The notes under the pieces were generated by a model. That model was not told the DNA's origin. It did no database searches and was given only the letters and a program-made list of their open reading frames with translations. This document shows, in pieces, positions 46,009-54,310 of a stretch of 64,000 nt of DNA. The position numbers were made by a program, and so were the translations under genes. The DNA is taken from positions 1-64,000 of the forward strand of contig NZ_JAUASX010000023.1 in NCBI RefSeq assembly GCF_030345715.1, given 5' to 3'. How positions within the stretch are numbered: the first letter of the stretch is position 1; each line of letters opens with the position of its first letter. This stretch comes from Solimonas sp. SE-A11 (lineage in GTDB: Bacteria > Pseudomonadota > Gammaproteobacteria > Nevskiales > Nevskiaceae).

Positions 46009-46872
46009 ATGAACTTCGAAACCCTGTTCCGTTCCGCCGCCGTCGATGGCTGGCTGCATGCGCTGGACCTTGCCAGCGGCCTTGAGATCGCCTGGCAGGC
46101 CGACGAGCCGGTGGTCGCCGCCTCCGTGTTGAAGATCCCCGCGCTGGTGGAGCTATGCCGCCAGGCCGACGCCGGGCAACTCTCGCTCTGCGAGCCGGTA
46201 CACGTTCCGCTGCAGGACCGCGCGCCGGGCCCCACCGGCCTGTCGGTGGGCCTGGATGCAGCGACGCTAAGCTGGCGCGATCTGGCGCTGTCGATGATCG
46301 TGGTCAGCGACAACGCCGCCACCGACGTGATCTGCACCCGCCTGGGCATCGATCGCATCAACGCCTCCATGCGGGCCCTGGGCCTGCCCGGCACGCAACT
46401 CGAAGGCGACTGCCGCTTCCTGTTCGCGCAGATGGTCGAGGACGCCGGCGGGCGCAGTCACGCCGATTTCCCGGCAAAGCCCGACCTGGAACTGCTGGGC
46501 CGCCTGCGCGCGCTGCAGCCGCTGCAGACCAACCGCAGCACGCCGCGCGAGACCTCGCGCCTGCTGGCGGCCATCTGGCGCGACGAAGTGGCCTCGGCCG
46601 ACGGCTGCGCGCTGATGCGTCGCATCCTCGGTGCCCAGGTCTGGCCGCACCGCCTCGCCTCTGGGTTCCCCGAGGACGACATCCGCACCGCCGGCAAGAC
46701 CGGCACACTGGTTACGGTTCGTAACGAGGCCGGCGTGGTCAGCTATCCGGATGGCCGTCACTACGCCGTATCCGTATTCACCCGCAGCCACGACGTGCGC
46801 GTCAAGCACCCCGGGCAGGACCGTGTGATCGGCCACGCTGCACGCTTGGCCATCGACTTGCTGCGCAGCTGA
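46009..46872 (+). CDS. Cytosolic class-A-beta-lactamase-fold serine hydrolase
   Basis: This 287-residue protein has SxxK in AASVLKIPAL (Ser39, Lys42), SDN at 100-102 (VVSDNAATD) and KTG at 230-232 (TAGKTGTL), the three motifs of class A beta-lactamases. However, no ExxLN omega-loop glutamate is visible between SDN and KTG, and there is no signal peptide. It is therefore unlikely to be a resistance enzyme; a peptidase, amidase or esterase role on the island's substrate is more plausible. It is the last gene of the dgcN operon. The 116-base gap that follows carries the island motif. Confidence 0.8.
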   Translation: MNFETLFRSAAVDGWLHALDLASGLEIAWQADEPVVAASVLKIPALVELCRQADAGQLSLCEPVHVPLQDRAPGPTGLSVGLDAATLSWRDLALSMIVVSDNAATDVICTRLGIDRINASMRALGLPGTQLEGDCRFLFAQMVEDAGGRSHADFPAKPDLELLGRLRALQPLQTNRSTPRETSRLLAAIWRDEVASADGCALMRRILGAQVWPHRLASGFPEDDIRTAGKTGTLVTVRNEAGVVSYPDGRHYAVSVFTRSHDVRVKHPGQDRVIGHAARLAIDLLRS

Positions 46873-46914
46873 CGACAAGGCCACCACATTCGTCCGCGGC
46901 GGATTCCGGGCGCA

Positions 46915-46939
46915 CCCAGTATTTCTGCAGATAGCCCCC
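46915..46939 (+). promoter_or_regulatory. Island motif upstream of dap2
   Basis: CCCAGTATTTCTGCAGATAG followed by CCCCC contains the core GTATTTCTGC. It lies 50 bases before the dap2 start codon, nearly the same distance as the dgcN copy (55 bases). Confidence 0.5.
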
Positions 46940-46988
46940 CTGTCCCCGATCGGAGACGATCAGGTGGACGATAAACCTGCAGAAGACC

Positions 46989-48647
46989 ATGACCGACAAG
47001 ACCGCCGCCACCCTCATTCAGCAACTCGACGAGCTGTTCAAGCCCTGGAATCGCAGTGACACCCCCGGCTTCGTCGTCGGCGTCCGTCACCAGGGCAAGC
47101 TGCTGTATCGCCGTGGCGTGGGGCTGGCCAGCATCGAGCATGCGGCCGCCAACACGCCGCAGACGCGCATGCGTATCGGCTCCACCAGCAAGCATTTCGC
47201 CTGCGTCGGCATCCTGCTGCTGGAAGAGGAAGGCAAGCTCGATACCGACAAGCCGCTGGGCGACTACCTGCCGGAGCTGGCTGGCAAGGCCAGCGGCAAG
47301 CCGACGCTGCGCCAGCTGATGCATCACACCGGCGGTGTCCGCGATCCCCTCTACGGCGTGATCCTGCACAACCATGGCTACTGGGGTCATACCCCGATCG
47401 GCGGCACCTTGCAGCTGCTGCAGCGCTTCGATGGCAGCAACTTCGAGCCCGGCACCAACATGATCTACTGCAACACCGGCTACACGCTGCTGTCGCTGGT
47501 TATCGAGCGCATCAGCGGTCAGTCCTATGCCGACTTCCTGGTCGATCGCATCTGCGCGCCGCTGGGCATGGTGGACACCCGCCTGCTGCCCAGCGACATG
47601 GACATCGTGCCCAACATGGCCACGCTGCACCTGCCGCAGGCCAATGGCAGCTGGCGCCGCGGCATCTACCCCACCGACGAGTTGCTGGGCTCTGGCGGCA
47701 TGATCTCCACGGTCGACGACATGCTGACCTGGACCGAGCACCTGCGTGCACCGCAGAAGCGCATCGGCAGCACGTCCCTGTGGCGGAAGCTGCTACAGCC
47801 CTTCCGCCTGGCCAACGGCACCGAGGGCACCTACTGCCTGGGCCTGACGCGCCAGGACTTCCGCGGCATCGAGACCATCCATCACGCCGGCGCCACGCTG
47901 GGCTCCCAGTGCCAGATGTACATGGTCCCCTCGCACGATCTCGACATCATCGTGATGAGCAACCGCATGGACGGCGCCGCGCCGGTGATGGCGCAGAAGA
48001 TCATGGAACTGGTGCTCGCCGGGCAGTTGCCGCCGCCGCGCCAGCCGCCCGCGGCCGACGATCATCCGGGACTGCCGGGCCGCTGGTACTCCGCCGCAGC
48101 GCGCACGCTGCTCGAGATCAGCCGCATCCCGGTGCTGCCGGGCCAGCCGGAAGGCATGATGCTCTCCTCCCATGGCAGCGCCGTGGGCCTGCTGCTCGAG
48201 CGCGACGGCCGCCTGGCAATCGCCAACTCGCCGACCAGCCCGATCGACCTGCTGCCTCCCGCGGCCGGCGAAACCCCGGCCTCGCACGACTTCCGCCTGG
48301 CCGGCGAAACCCGCCGCTTCGAGCGCCTGCCTGCGCAGGGCCCTGCCGCCGCGGAGTTCGCCGACGGCTTCTGCGGCCGCTATCGCAGCGTGGACTACGG
48401 CCCGGAGATCGAGGTGGTCCTGCGGGACGGCAAGCTCTACATCGACTACCAGCCGATCTGCGGCAAGGCGCTGTGGGAACTGCAGCCGCTGGCCGAGAAC
48501 CTGGTCGCCTGCGGCGCCTTCCATACCGTGCCACCGCTGCCGCTGCCGAACGTCGCCGTACTGGCGCTGGAGCGCCGCGACGGCCAGGTCGTCGGCTTCG
48601 TCATGGACGCCGATCGCGTGCGGGATCTGCGCTTCGAGCGCTGCTGA
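46989..48647 (+). CDS. S12-family D-aminopeptidase-like serine hydrolase (copy 2)
   Basis: This 552-residue protein has GSTSKHF (Ser65, Lys68), YCN (160-162) and HHAGA (His299-Ala-Gly301), the same arrangement as copy 1 and DAP. Long stretches are near-identical between the copies (NTPQTRMRIGST, ERISGQ, STVDDML), so they arose by duplication, but the substrate-facing regions and C-terminal barrels have diverged. It is cytosolic, with no signal peptide. It opens a four-gene operon with the TonB receptor two bases after its stop. The two copies may differ in which D-residue they accept. Confidence 0.85.
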   Translation: MTDKTAATLIQQLDELFKPWNRSDTPGFVVGVRHQGKLLYRRGVGLASIEHAAANTPQTRMRIGSTSKHFACVGILLLEEEGKLDTDKPLGDYLPELAGKASGKPTLRQLMHHTGGVRDPLYGVILHNHGYWGHTPIGGTLQLLQRFDGSNFEPGTNMIYCNTGYTLLSLVIERISGQSYADFLVDRICAPLGMVDTRLLPSDMDIVPNMATLHLPQANGSWRRGIYPTDELLGSGGMISTVDDMLTWTEHLRAPQKRIGSTSLWRKLLQPFRLANGTEGTYCLGLTRQDFRGIETIHHAGATLGSQCQMYMVPSHDLDIIVMSNRMDGAAPVMAQKIMELVLAGQLPPPRQPPAADDHPGLPGRWYSAAARTLLEISRIPVLPGQPEGMMLSSHGSAVGLLLERDGRLAIANSPTSPIDLLPPAAGETPASHDFRLAGETRRFERLPAQGPAAAEFADGFCGRYRSVDYGPEIEVVLRDGKLYIDYQPICGKALWELQPLAENLVACGAFHTVPPLPLPNVAVLALERRDGQVVGFVMDADRVRDLRFERC

Positions 48648-48649
48648 AC

Positions 48650-51136
48650 ATGAAAAGCCATTCCGGGAATCTGGCCATGTCCTCGATCGCCCTCCACTCA
48701 CGCCGCCTCGGCCGCCTCAAGGGTGGCTGCGCCGCCGCCCTGCTGGGCCTGAGCAGCGCCGCCGGCGCCCAGGCACAGGAAAGCAACGAGCCGCAGGACT
48801 TCGACCTGGATGCATTGCTGGCGGAACAGCCGGCCAGTACGCCGGCCGAGCCGGCGGCCCAGCCCGCCACCTCGCCCGCCAGCGAGCCGGCAACGGCGGC
48901 CAGCGATGACGAATCGCCCGCCCCGGCCGCCGATCCCGCACTGGCCGAGACCGTGGATACCATCCCCGTGCAGCCGCTGCAGGCCGAGCCGGAGCCGGCC
49001 CCGATGGCGGAACCGCGGCGCCACGCGCAGATCGAAGAGATCATCGTCACTGCCACCAAGCGCGAGCAGTCCACGCGCGAGATCCCCATCAGCATCTCCG
49101 CGCTGACCGGCAAGGCCCTGGAGGACCTGGGCTCGCATAAGCTCAAGGACTTCATCGCCCTGGTGCCCGGCATGAACACCCAGGACGAGATCGCCGGCAT
49201 CCCGCGCAAGCTCAGCGTCCGCGGCGTGGGCCCGGACGTCAACACCAACCAGACCGTCGGCGTGGTCTTCGGCGACATGCCGCTGACCGATCCCTACGGC
49301 TCCTACACCATCGTCGATCCCGATCCCTGGGACCTGGCTACCGTGGAAGTGCTGAAGGGCCCGCAGGGTTCGCTGTTCGGCGCCACCTCGCTCGGCGGCC
49401 TGATCCGCTACGTGCCCAACGCGCCCAAGCTCGGCGAGTGGGAAGGCCGCCTCTCCGGTGACTGGGTCAGCGTCAAGACCGGCGAGGCGGCCCCTTCGTA
49501 CTCCGCCATGCTGAACCTGCCGCTGGGAGAGACCTTCGCGTTGCGCCTCGCCGGCTCGCTGCAAAAGCAGCCGGGCGTACTCGACATCGACACCCCGGGG
49601 CGTCGCGAGGACAACGTCGACGACATGGACAACTTCGCCGGCCGCGCCATCGCGCTGTGGAAGCCGCTGGACGAGCTGACCCTCAACCTCTCTTACATGC
49701 GCTCGCAGCGCGAGGGCGACGAGCTCGGCTACACCACCAACGACCAGGGCAAGCCGCGCAATGAGGCGCCGTCACCCTCGCCGTACAAGAACGGCTTCAA
49801 CGCCACCACCCTGGACGCGCGCTACGATTTTGACTGGGCGCAGCTGGTGTCGGTGACCGGCTACCAGACCAAGTTCAACAACAACGATGCCGACACCTCC
49901 TACATCCTGCGGCCGCTGGCGATGCTCGGCGTGCGGTCGCTGCATGCCAAGCGCGCAGTGGAAACCGAGGGTTTCATGCAAGAGTTCCGCCTGGTGTCCA
50001 ACGGCGACGGCCCCTGGAACTGGCTGGGCGGCGTCTACTTCAGCGACTACGAGGCCAACATCCGCTCGCAGCTCTACCTGGACCTCGCGGTCGTGGGCAT
50101 TCCCATCATGGAGCGCCTCGCGCCGCTGCTACAGGCACTAGGCCTGCCGGTGGATTCCAGCGGCGTGCGCGCCACCGACACCGGCTTTCGCCCGCTGCTG
50201 GCCAAGGAGAACGCTGTCTTCGGCGAGGTCTCCCGGGTTTTCGCCGAGGACTGGACGCTGACCGTCGGCGGCCGCTACTACCAGACCGAAGTGACCGGCA
50301 CGCCTACCCGCAACGGCGAACCCGACGGTAAGCGCACACAGGAAAGCAACGGCTTCAGCCCCAAGGTGGCCCTTAACTGGCGCCCCAGCGACGAGCTGAT
50401 GATCTACGGCAACATCTCGCGCGGCTTCCAGTTTGGCGGCTTCAATCTCAGCAACGTCGCCTCGGTACCGCCCAGCTACGAATCCAGCACGCTGTGGAGC
50501 TACGAGATCGGCATGCGCACCGACTGGCTGGACCGCACGCTGCGCTTCGACCTTACCGCCTTCTACCTGGACTGGAAGAAGCCGCAAGTCAACCAGAACT
50601 CTTCGCCCATCGACCCGTACATCGACAACGTCGGTCGCGCGCGCAGCGTCGGCACGGAAACCACGCTACACTACCTGACGCCGCTGGACGGCCTGTCGCT
50701 GGAAGTCTCGGCGGCCTGGATCGAAGCGGTCACCGCCGAGGACTTCGACTCCACCCAGGGCAATGTGCCCAAGGGCACGGAGATGCCCAGCTCGCCCAAG
50801 CTGCAGGCGACCGCCACCGTCGGCTACCGCCACGAGTTCGGCCTCTGGCAGACGCAGGCCTCGCTGATCGGCACCCACCAGGGCAAGGCCTTCAACAACA
50901 TCAACCACTCGGCGGAGGTCGGTGGCTACGAGCTGCTGCACTTCAACTTCGGCATCAGCCGTCCGGACCTGTCGTTCATGCCGGCGATGAGCATCGGTGT
51001 CAACAACATCTTCGATACCCATGCGCTGTCGGCGGCGCTGGGCGGATCGGATCTCGAAGCGGCTATCATTGGCCGCCCGCTGGTCTACACCACGCCGCGC
51101 ACCGTTCGTCTCAACCTGTCATTCGGCTTCAACTGA
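48650..51136 (+). CDS. TonB-dependent outer-membrane receptor (copy 1)
   Basis: This 828-residue protein has a signal peptide ending AGAQAQ, then an acidic/Pro-Ala linker of about 80 residues (ESNEPQDFDLDALLAEQ...). The TonB-box-like IEEIIVTATKREQS and plug domain (LVPGMNTQDEIAG, RKLSVRGVGPD, VEVLKGPQGSLFGATSLGG) follow. The barrel ends in aromatic-terminal NLSFGFN. Such receptors import bulky compounds using TonB energy. The start at 48650 is coupled to dap2; ATG 48677 is an alternative with a GGGAA site and shorter signal peptide. Its place in the peptidase operon suggests uptake of the peptide substrate. Confidence 0.92.
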   Translation: MKSHSGNLAMSSIALHSRRLGRLKGGCAAALLGLSSAAGAQAQESNEPQDFDLDALLAEQPASTPAEPAAQPATSPASEPATAASDDESPAPAADPALAETVDTIPVQPLQAEPEPAPMAEPRRHAQIEEIIVTATKREQSTREIPISISALTGKALEDLGSHKLKDFIALVPGMNTQDEIAGIPRKLSVRGVGPDVNTNQTVGVVFGDMPLTDPYGSYTIVDPDPWDLATVEVLKGPQGSLFGATSLGGLIRYVPNAPKLGEWEGRLSGDWVSVKTGEAAPSYSAMLNLPLGETFALRLAGSLQKQPGVLDIDTPGRREDNVDDMDNFAGRAIALWKPLDELTLNLSYMRSQREGDELGYTTNDQGKPRNEAPSPSPYKNGFNATTLDARYDFDWAQLVSVTGYQTKFNNNDADTSYILRPLAMLGVRSLHAKRAVETEGFMQEFRLVSNGDGPWNWLGGVYFSDYEANIRSQLYLDLAVVGIPIMERLAPLLQALGLPVDSSGVRATDTGFRPLLAKENAVFGEVSRVFAEDWTLTVGGRYYQTEVTGTPTRNGEPDGKRTQESNGFSPKVALNWRPSDELMIYGNISRGFQFGGFNLSNVASVPPSYESSTLWSYEIGMRTDWLDRTLRFDLTAFYLDWKKPQVNQNSSPIDPYIDNVGRARSVGTETTLHYLTPLDGLSLEVSAAWIEAVTAEDFDSTQGNVPKGTEMPSSPKLQATATVGYRHEFGLWQTQASLIGTHQGKAFNNINHSAEVGGYELLHFNFGISRPDLSFMPAMSIGVNNIFDTHALSAALGGSDLEAAIIGRPLVYTTPRTVRLNLSFGFN

Positions 51137-51143
51137 GAGACCG

Positions 51144-51983
51144 ATGAGCCTCGACGCTTCCCTGTTCCATCGCCTCTCGGGACAGCCCGGCGAGCTGCCG
51201 GACATCGTGCTGGAGTCCGGCGGCCTCGGCAGCTCGGACGACTGGCGCCACGTCGAAGCCCTGCTCGCCGCCCATGCCCGCGTGCTGGTCTATGACCGCG
51301 CCGGCATGGGCGACAGCCCGGCGGACGATGCCGGCTTCGGCGCCGCTGCCGTGACGGCACGTCTCGCCGCCCTCCTTGATCGCCTGCAATGGGACCGCCC
51401 GGTGCTGATGGTCGGCTACTCGCTGGGCGGGCTCTATGCGCGGCACTTCGCCGCCTGCCATCCGCAGCGCATTGCCGGCCTGGCGCTGCTCGATACGACG
51501 CCGGTGGCCCACGTCTTCCCGGCAGCGGCCATGCGCCGGGCCCAGCGCGTGATCGGCCTGCTGCACTGGTTCGTGCGCCTGATGCCCTCCGGCCTGCTGC
51601 AGCGACTGTTCGGCGGGAAGGGCGACCCCGCCCGCTTCCGCCGGCAGCTCCAGCAGCTCGGAGCGCCGGACTACCTGCCGCGCATGCGCGCCGAACTCGG
51701 CGCCATGACCGGGGTGCAGGCCGACGTCGGCCGCATCGCAGCCCAGCCGCAGCATCCGGTACTGGCGATCCTCGCCGGCACCCGGCCCAAGCAGATGACG
51801 GACGCCGAGTTCGCCCACATGCAGACCCTGCATCGCGAACTGGAAGCCGTCTCGCCGGCCCCGCTGAGCCAGTCCGTCCGCATCGACGCTGCCAACCACG
51901 GCACGCTGCTCAGCGATCCAGTCAACGCCACCCAGGTCGCCGAGTCCATCCTCGCCTTCGCGCGCCGCCTGCCCAGAACTTGA
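51144..51983 (+). CDS. Alpha/beta hydrolase (copy 1)
   Basis: This 279-residue protein has an alpha/beta-hydrolase fold: VLESGGLGSSDDWRHV (oxyanion region), VLVYDRAGMGDSPADD, nucleophile elbow MVGYSLGGLYARHFA, and a C-terminal IDAANHGTLL histidine. No signal peptide. It may cleave an ester or lactone bond in the substrate, for instance opening a depsipeptide ring, but this is inference. It lies 7 bases after the TonB receptor and 9 before ridA. The hydrolase part of the pseudogene at 33.4-34.0 kb belongs to a similar family. Confidence 0.85.
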   Translation: MSLDASLFHRLSGQPGELPDIVLESGGLGSSDDWRHVEALLAAHARVLVYDRAGMGDSPADDAGFGAAAVTARLAALLDRLQWDRPVLMVGYSLGGLYARHFAACHPQRIAGLALLDTTPVAHVFPAAAMRRAQRVIGLLHWFVRLMPSGLLQRLFGGKGDPARFRRQLQQLGAPDYLPRMRAELGAMTGVQADVGRIAAQPQHPVLAILAGTRPKQMTDAEFAHMQTLHRELEAVSPAPLSQSVRIDAANHGTLLSDPVNATQVAESILAFARRLPRT

Positions 51984-51992
51984 GAGAACCCC

Positions 51993-52379
51993 ATGAGCAT
52001 TGAAGTCATCGGCACGAGCCCGACCCTGGCCAACGGTATGACCGTGCCGCTATCACCCGCGATCCGCGCGGGTAACCTGGTTTTCGTCTCGGGACAACTG
52101 GGCCTGGACGATAACGGCACGCTGGTCGGCCCCGATATCGAGGCGCAGACCCACCAGGTGATGAAGCGCCTGCGCGCCGTCCTGCAGCAGGCCGGCGCCG
52201 ACCTGGATCGCGTGGTGAAGGCCGGCGTCTGGCTCACGGACAAGACCGACTTCCCCGCCTTCAATGCCATCTACCGCGAGTACTTCCCGCAGCGTCCGCC
52301 GGCGCGTTCGACCGTGGTCAGCGAGCTGCTGATCCCGGGCGCACGACTCGAGATCGACGTGATCGCCAGCTTCGACTAG
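51993..52379 (+). CDS. RidA-family enamine/imine deaminase
   Basis: This 128-residue protein matches the YjgF/YER057c/UK114 family: PLSPAIRAGNLVFVSGQLGL near 17-36, the VMKRLRAVLQQAGADLDRVV helix, GVWLTDKTDFPAFNAIY and a C-terminal ARSTVVSELLIPGARLEIDV with the substrate-binding arginine. RidA hydrolyses the reactive 2-aminoacrylate and related imines made by PLP dehydratases and flavin amino-acid oxidases. That fits the ammonia-lyase, SdaA and DauA-like enzymes in the same island, or dehydroamino acids in the substrate. It is the last gene of the dap2 operon; a strong terminator follows. Confidence 0.9.
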   Translation: MSIEVIGTSPTLANGMTVPLSPAIRAGNLVFVSGQLGLDDNGTLVGPDIEAQTHQVMKRLRAVLQQAGADLDRVVKAGVWLTDKTDFPAFNAIYREYFPQRPPARSTVVSELLIPGARLEIDVIASFD

Positions 52380-52395
52380 AAGGCGGCTCCACGAA

Positions 52396-52431
52396 AAACC
52401 GTCCTGCCGGTGCGAGCCGGCAGGACGGTTT
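52396..52431. terminator. Long hairpin terminator between ridA and luxR1
   Basis: A perfect 15-base-pair stem (AAACCGTCCTGCCGG with CCGGCAGGACGGTTT, loop TGCGAG) lies between convergent genes and can serve both directions. Confidence 0.85.
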
Positions 52432-52453
52432 GGCGTTTCCGGACGGCCCGCTC

Positions 52454-53494
52454 TCAGCTCAGCATGCGTGACAACTGCACGCGATTGCCGACGCCGAGCT
52501 TGCGGAACACATTGTGCAACTGGAACTCCACCGTGCGCGGCGAACGGCACAGGCGCTCGGCGATCTGATCGTTGCGCAGGCCTTCCACCACCAAGCGCGC
52601 CACGCGCTGCTCCGACGGTGACAGCTTCTTCAACGCCGCCAGCGCCTGTTGCGAGAGTTCGCCGGCTTGGCCCAGGGTCTGCGTATCGACCAGGCGCAGC
52701 ACATAGCCGCCGGGCGTAGGGTCCAGCGTCGCCGAGAGCTCCGGCAGTTCCGGGTGCTGCAGGCGCAGTTCCTTCTCCGCGCCCTGAAATACCGTGCGCA
52801 GCGCTGCCGGCAGGCCCGCGGGTTCCTGGCCACGGCGCAGCGAGCGGTTCCAGCGGCTGAACTGTGTCTCGCCGTGCGCGCTCTGGTAGAGCAGCCGGCC
52901 CTGCGTATCGAAGAACACCAGGGCCTCCGGTGAGTTCTGCAGGTAGCCCTGCAGCAAGGTACTCAAGCTGCGCTCCTGCTCCAGCGTGCGCAGGCGCGCC
53001 AGGCCGGCATCGATCATCGGGTGCAGGAATTCCAGGAAGGCCTTCTCCTCCTGCGGCACCTGCTTGTCGCCCAGCACCGCCAGCACGCTGTGCGGCTCGG
53101 CCTTGCGCCAGAAGGCCAGCGCGACGAAATCGTCCCATTCCGGATCAGGCTCCTGCTCCAGCCGGCGCTGCTGCGCCTCCGGGTCCTCGGCAGCAATCTC
53201 GGCGTAGGTGTAGGACTCGATGCGCGGATGGCGCGCCAGGTAGGGCGCCGCCACCGACAGGCTCCTGGCCGGAACGTAGTCCGGATTGCGCGGCGCCACC
53301 AGGTGGTAGCGCAGTTGCATCGGCTCGAAGTCGACGATGTCCGAAAACAATACGCAGGAGCGCTGCGGCAGCTCCTTGCGCATCAGGCTCAGGCTGGCGC
53401 GCCAGAAGCTGTCCATGTCCACCGCGCTCTGCAGGGCGACGATCTGGGAGCGCGAGGAACGGGGGGCGTAAACCGCGGAAGAAGAGTCGAGCAT
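52454..53494 (-). CDS. LuxR-type regulator (copy 1)
   Basis: This 346-residue protein has a large N-terminal sensory part (about 1-270) with a PAS-like stretch (ALVFFDTQGRLLYQSAHGET). The GerE/LuxR HTH at the end reads KLSPSEQRVARLVVEGLRND then QIAERLCRSPRTVEFQLHNV. A paralogue of equal length lies at 54311. No receiver domain is present, so it may sense a small molecule directly. It diverges from the TetR gene at 53590, with a perfect palindrome between. It is a candidate controller of the island's shared motif. Confidence 0.85.
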   Translation of the reverse strand: MLDSSSAVYAPRSSRSQIVALQSAVDMDSFWRASLSLMRKELPQRSCVLFSDIVDFEPMQLRYHLVAPRNPDYVPARSLSVAAPYLARHPRIESYTYAEIAAEDPEAQQRRLEQEPDPEWDDFVALAFWRKAEPHSVLAVLGDKQVPQEEKAFLEFLHPMIDAGLARLRTLEQERSLSTLLQGYLQNSPEALVFFDTQGRLLYQSAHGETQFSRWNRSLRRGQEPAGLPAALRTVFQGAEKELRLQHPELPELSATLDPTPGGYVLRLVDTQTLGQAGELSQQALAALKKLSPSEQRVARLVVEGLRNDQIAERLCRSPRTVEFQLHNVFRKLGVGNRVQLSRMLS

Positions 53495-53501
53495 GGTCCT
53501 G

Positions 53502-53517
53502 TCCGGTGTTTCCTTAC
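53502..53517 (+). promoter_or_regulatory. Possible diverged island motif near luxR1 start
   Basis: TCCGGTGTTTCCTTAC resembles the dgcN site (TCCAGTGTTTCTAC) with two extra bases. It lies eight bases upstream of the luxR1 start codon. The match is weaker than the others. Confidence 0.3.
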
Positions 53518-53520
53518 ATA

Positions 53521-53544
53521 GTATTTTAATTTGCGTTAAAATAC
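53521..53544. promoter_or_regulatory. Perfect palindromic operator between luxR1 and tetR2
   Basis: GTATTTTAA and TTAAAATAC form a perfect nine-base inverted repeat around a six-base spacer (TTTGCG). It is AT-rich in GC-rich surroundings and is the likely binding site of the TetR protein encoded just downstream. Confidence 0.75.
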
Positions 53545-53589
53545 ATGCTGCAATCTAGATCAAGCGGTCGCCGGGCGCAAGGGGAAGGC

Positions 53590-54297
53590 ATGCAGGACCA
53601 AGACACTCGGGCGCGCAAGCGCCGCGGGAAAAGCGCCGGGGGGCGCCCACGCAAGCTCAGCCAAGAGGCCGTCATCGCCGCTGCCGAGCAGCTGATCCGC
53701 CGCGACGGCACCCAGGCCCTGACCCTGCGCGCCCTGGCCGCCCAGCTCGGGGTGCAGGCCCCCACCCTCTACACCTACTTCAGCAACCTCGACGAGATCG
53801 AGGAGGCGGCACTGCAGGGAATCTTCGGCTCGATGCCCGCCCCCGACCTGTCCCGGCCGGAACCGCTGGGCCATCAACTGTTCGAGATGTTTCTGGCCAT
53901 CCGCGAGCTGCGCCTGCGCAGTCCCGGCGCCCTCACCGGCACTCCGGGATCGGCGGCCTGGCACTGGGAGATCAAGCTGGTCAATCAGTTGCTGAAGACC
54001 TTCTCGGAGATCGGCGTGGACGACTTCCGCACGCTGCTGGCCTACCGCACGCTGCTGGGCCTGACCGCCAGCGACGCCCGGGCAGAAGAGCGCAATGCCG
54101 ACCGCAAGGTCGAGGAAGCCCTGATACCGACGCTGCCAGAGTCCGAGGCCGGCTATATCCAGCGCCTGTTCCGCAACGTGCCGGACTGGGTCCAGCAAAC
54201 CGGCGCGGAACGCTTCCGCCAGATCTTCACGGCCCTGGTCGAGTTACTGCTCCCCCAGGTGATTCAATACGACGCGCGACGGCAGTCGGGCGCCTGA
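53590..54297 (+). CDS. TetR-family regulator (tetR2)
   Basis: This 235-residue protein has a basic N-terminal tail (RARKRRGKSAGGRPRKLSQE) and an HTH with TLRALAAQLGVQAPTLYTYF. The remainder is a helical ligand domain of the TetR_C type seen in tetracycline-like repressors. The ATG at 53590 is supported by GGGGAAGG just upstream. It is divergent from luxR1 and convergent with luxR2, so it probably represses luxR1 and itself through the palindrome at 53521. It is paralogous to tetR3 at 58807. Confidence 0.85.
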   Translation: MQDQDTRARKRRGKSAGGRPRKLSQEAVIAAAEQLIRRDGTQALTLRALAAQLGVQAPTLYTYFSNLDEIEEAALQGIFGSMPAPDLSRPEPLGHQLFEMFLAIRELRLRSPGALTGTPGSAAWHWEIKLVNQLLKTFSEIGVDDFRTLLAYRTLLGLTASDARAEERNADRKVEEALIPTLPESEAGYIQRLFRNVPDWVQQTGAERFRQIFTALVELLLPQVIQYDARRQSGA

Positions 54298-54310
54298 GCG
54301 GGACCAGGCC

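Noticed and set aside
46009-46872. Beta-lactam resistance gene
   Set aside because: SxxK, SDN and KTG are present, but no signal peptide or ExxLN is seen and the gene sits in a catabolic operon, so a resistance label is not supported.
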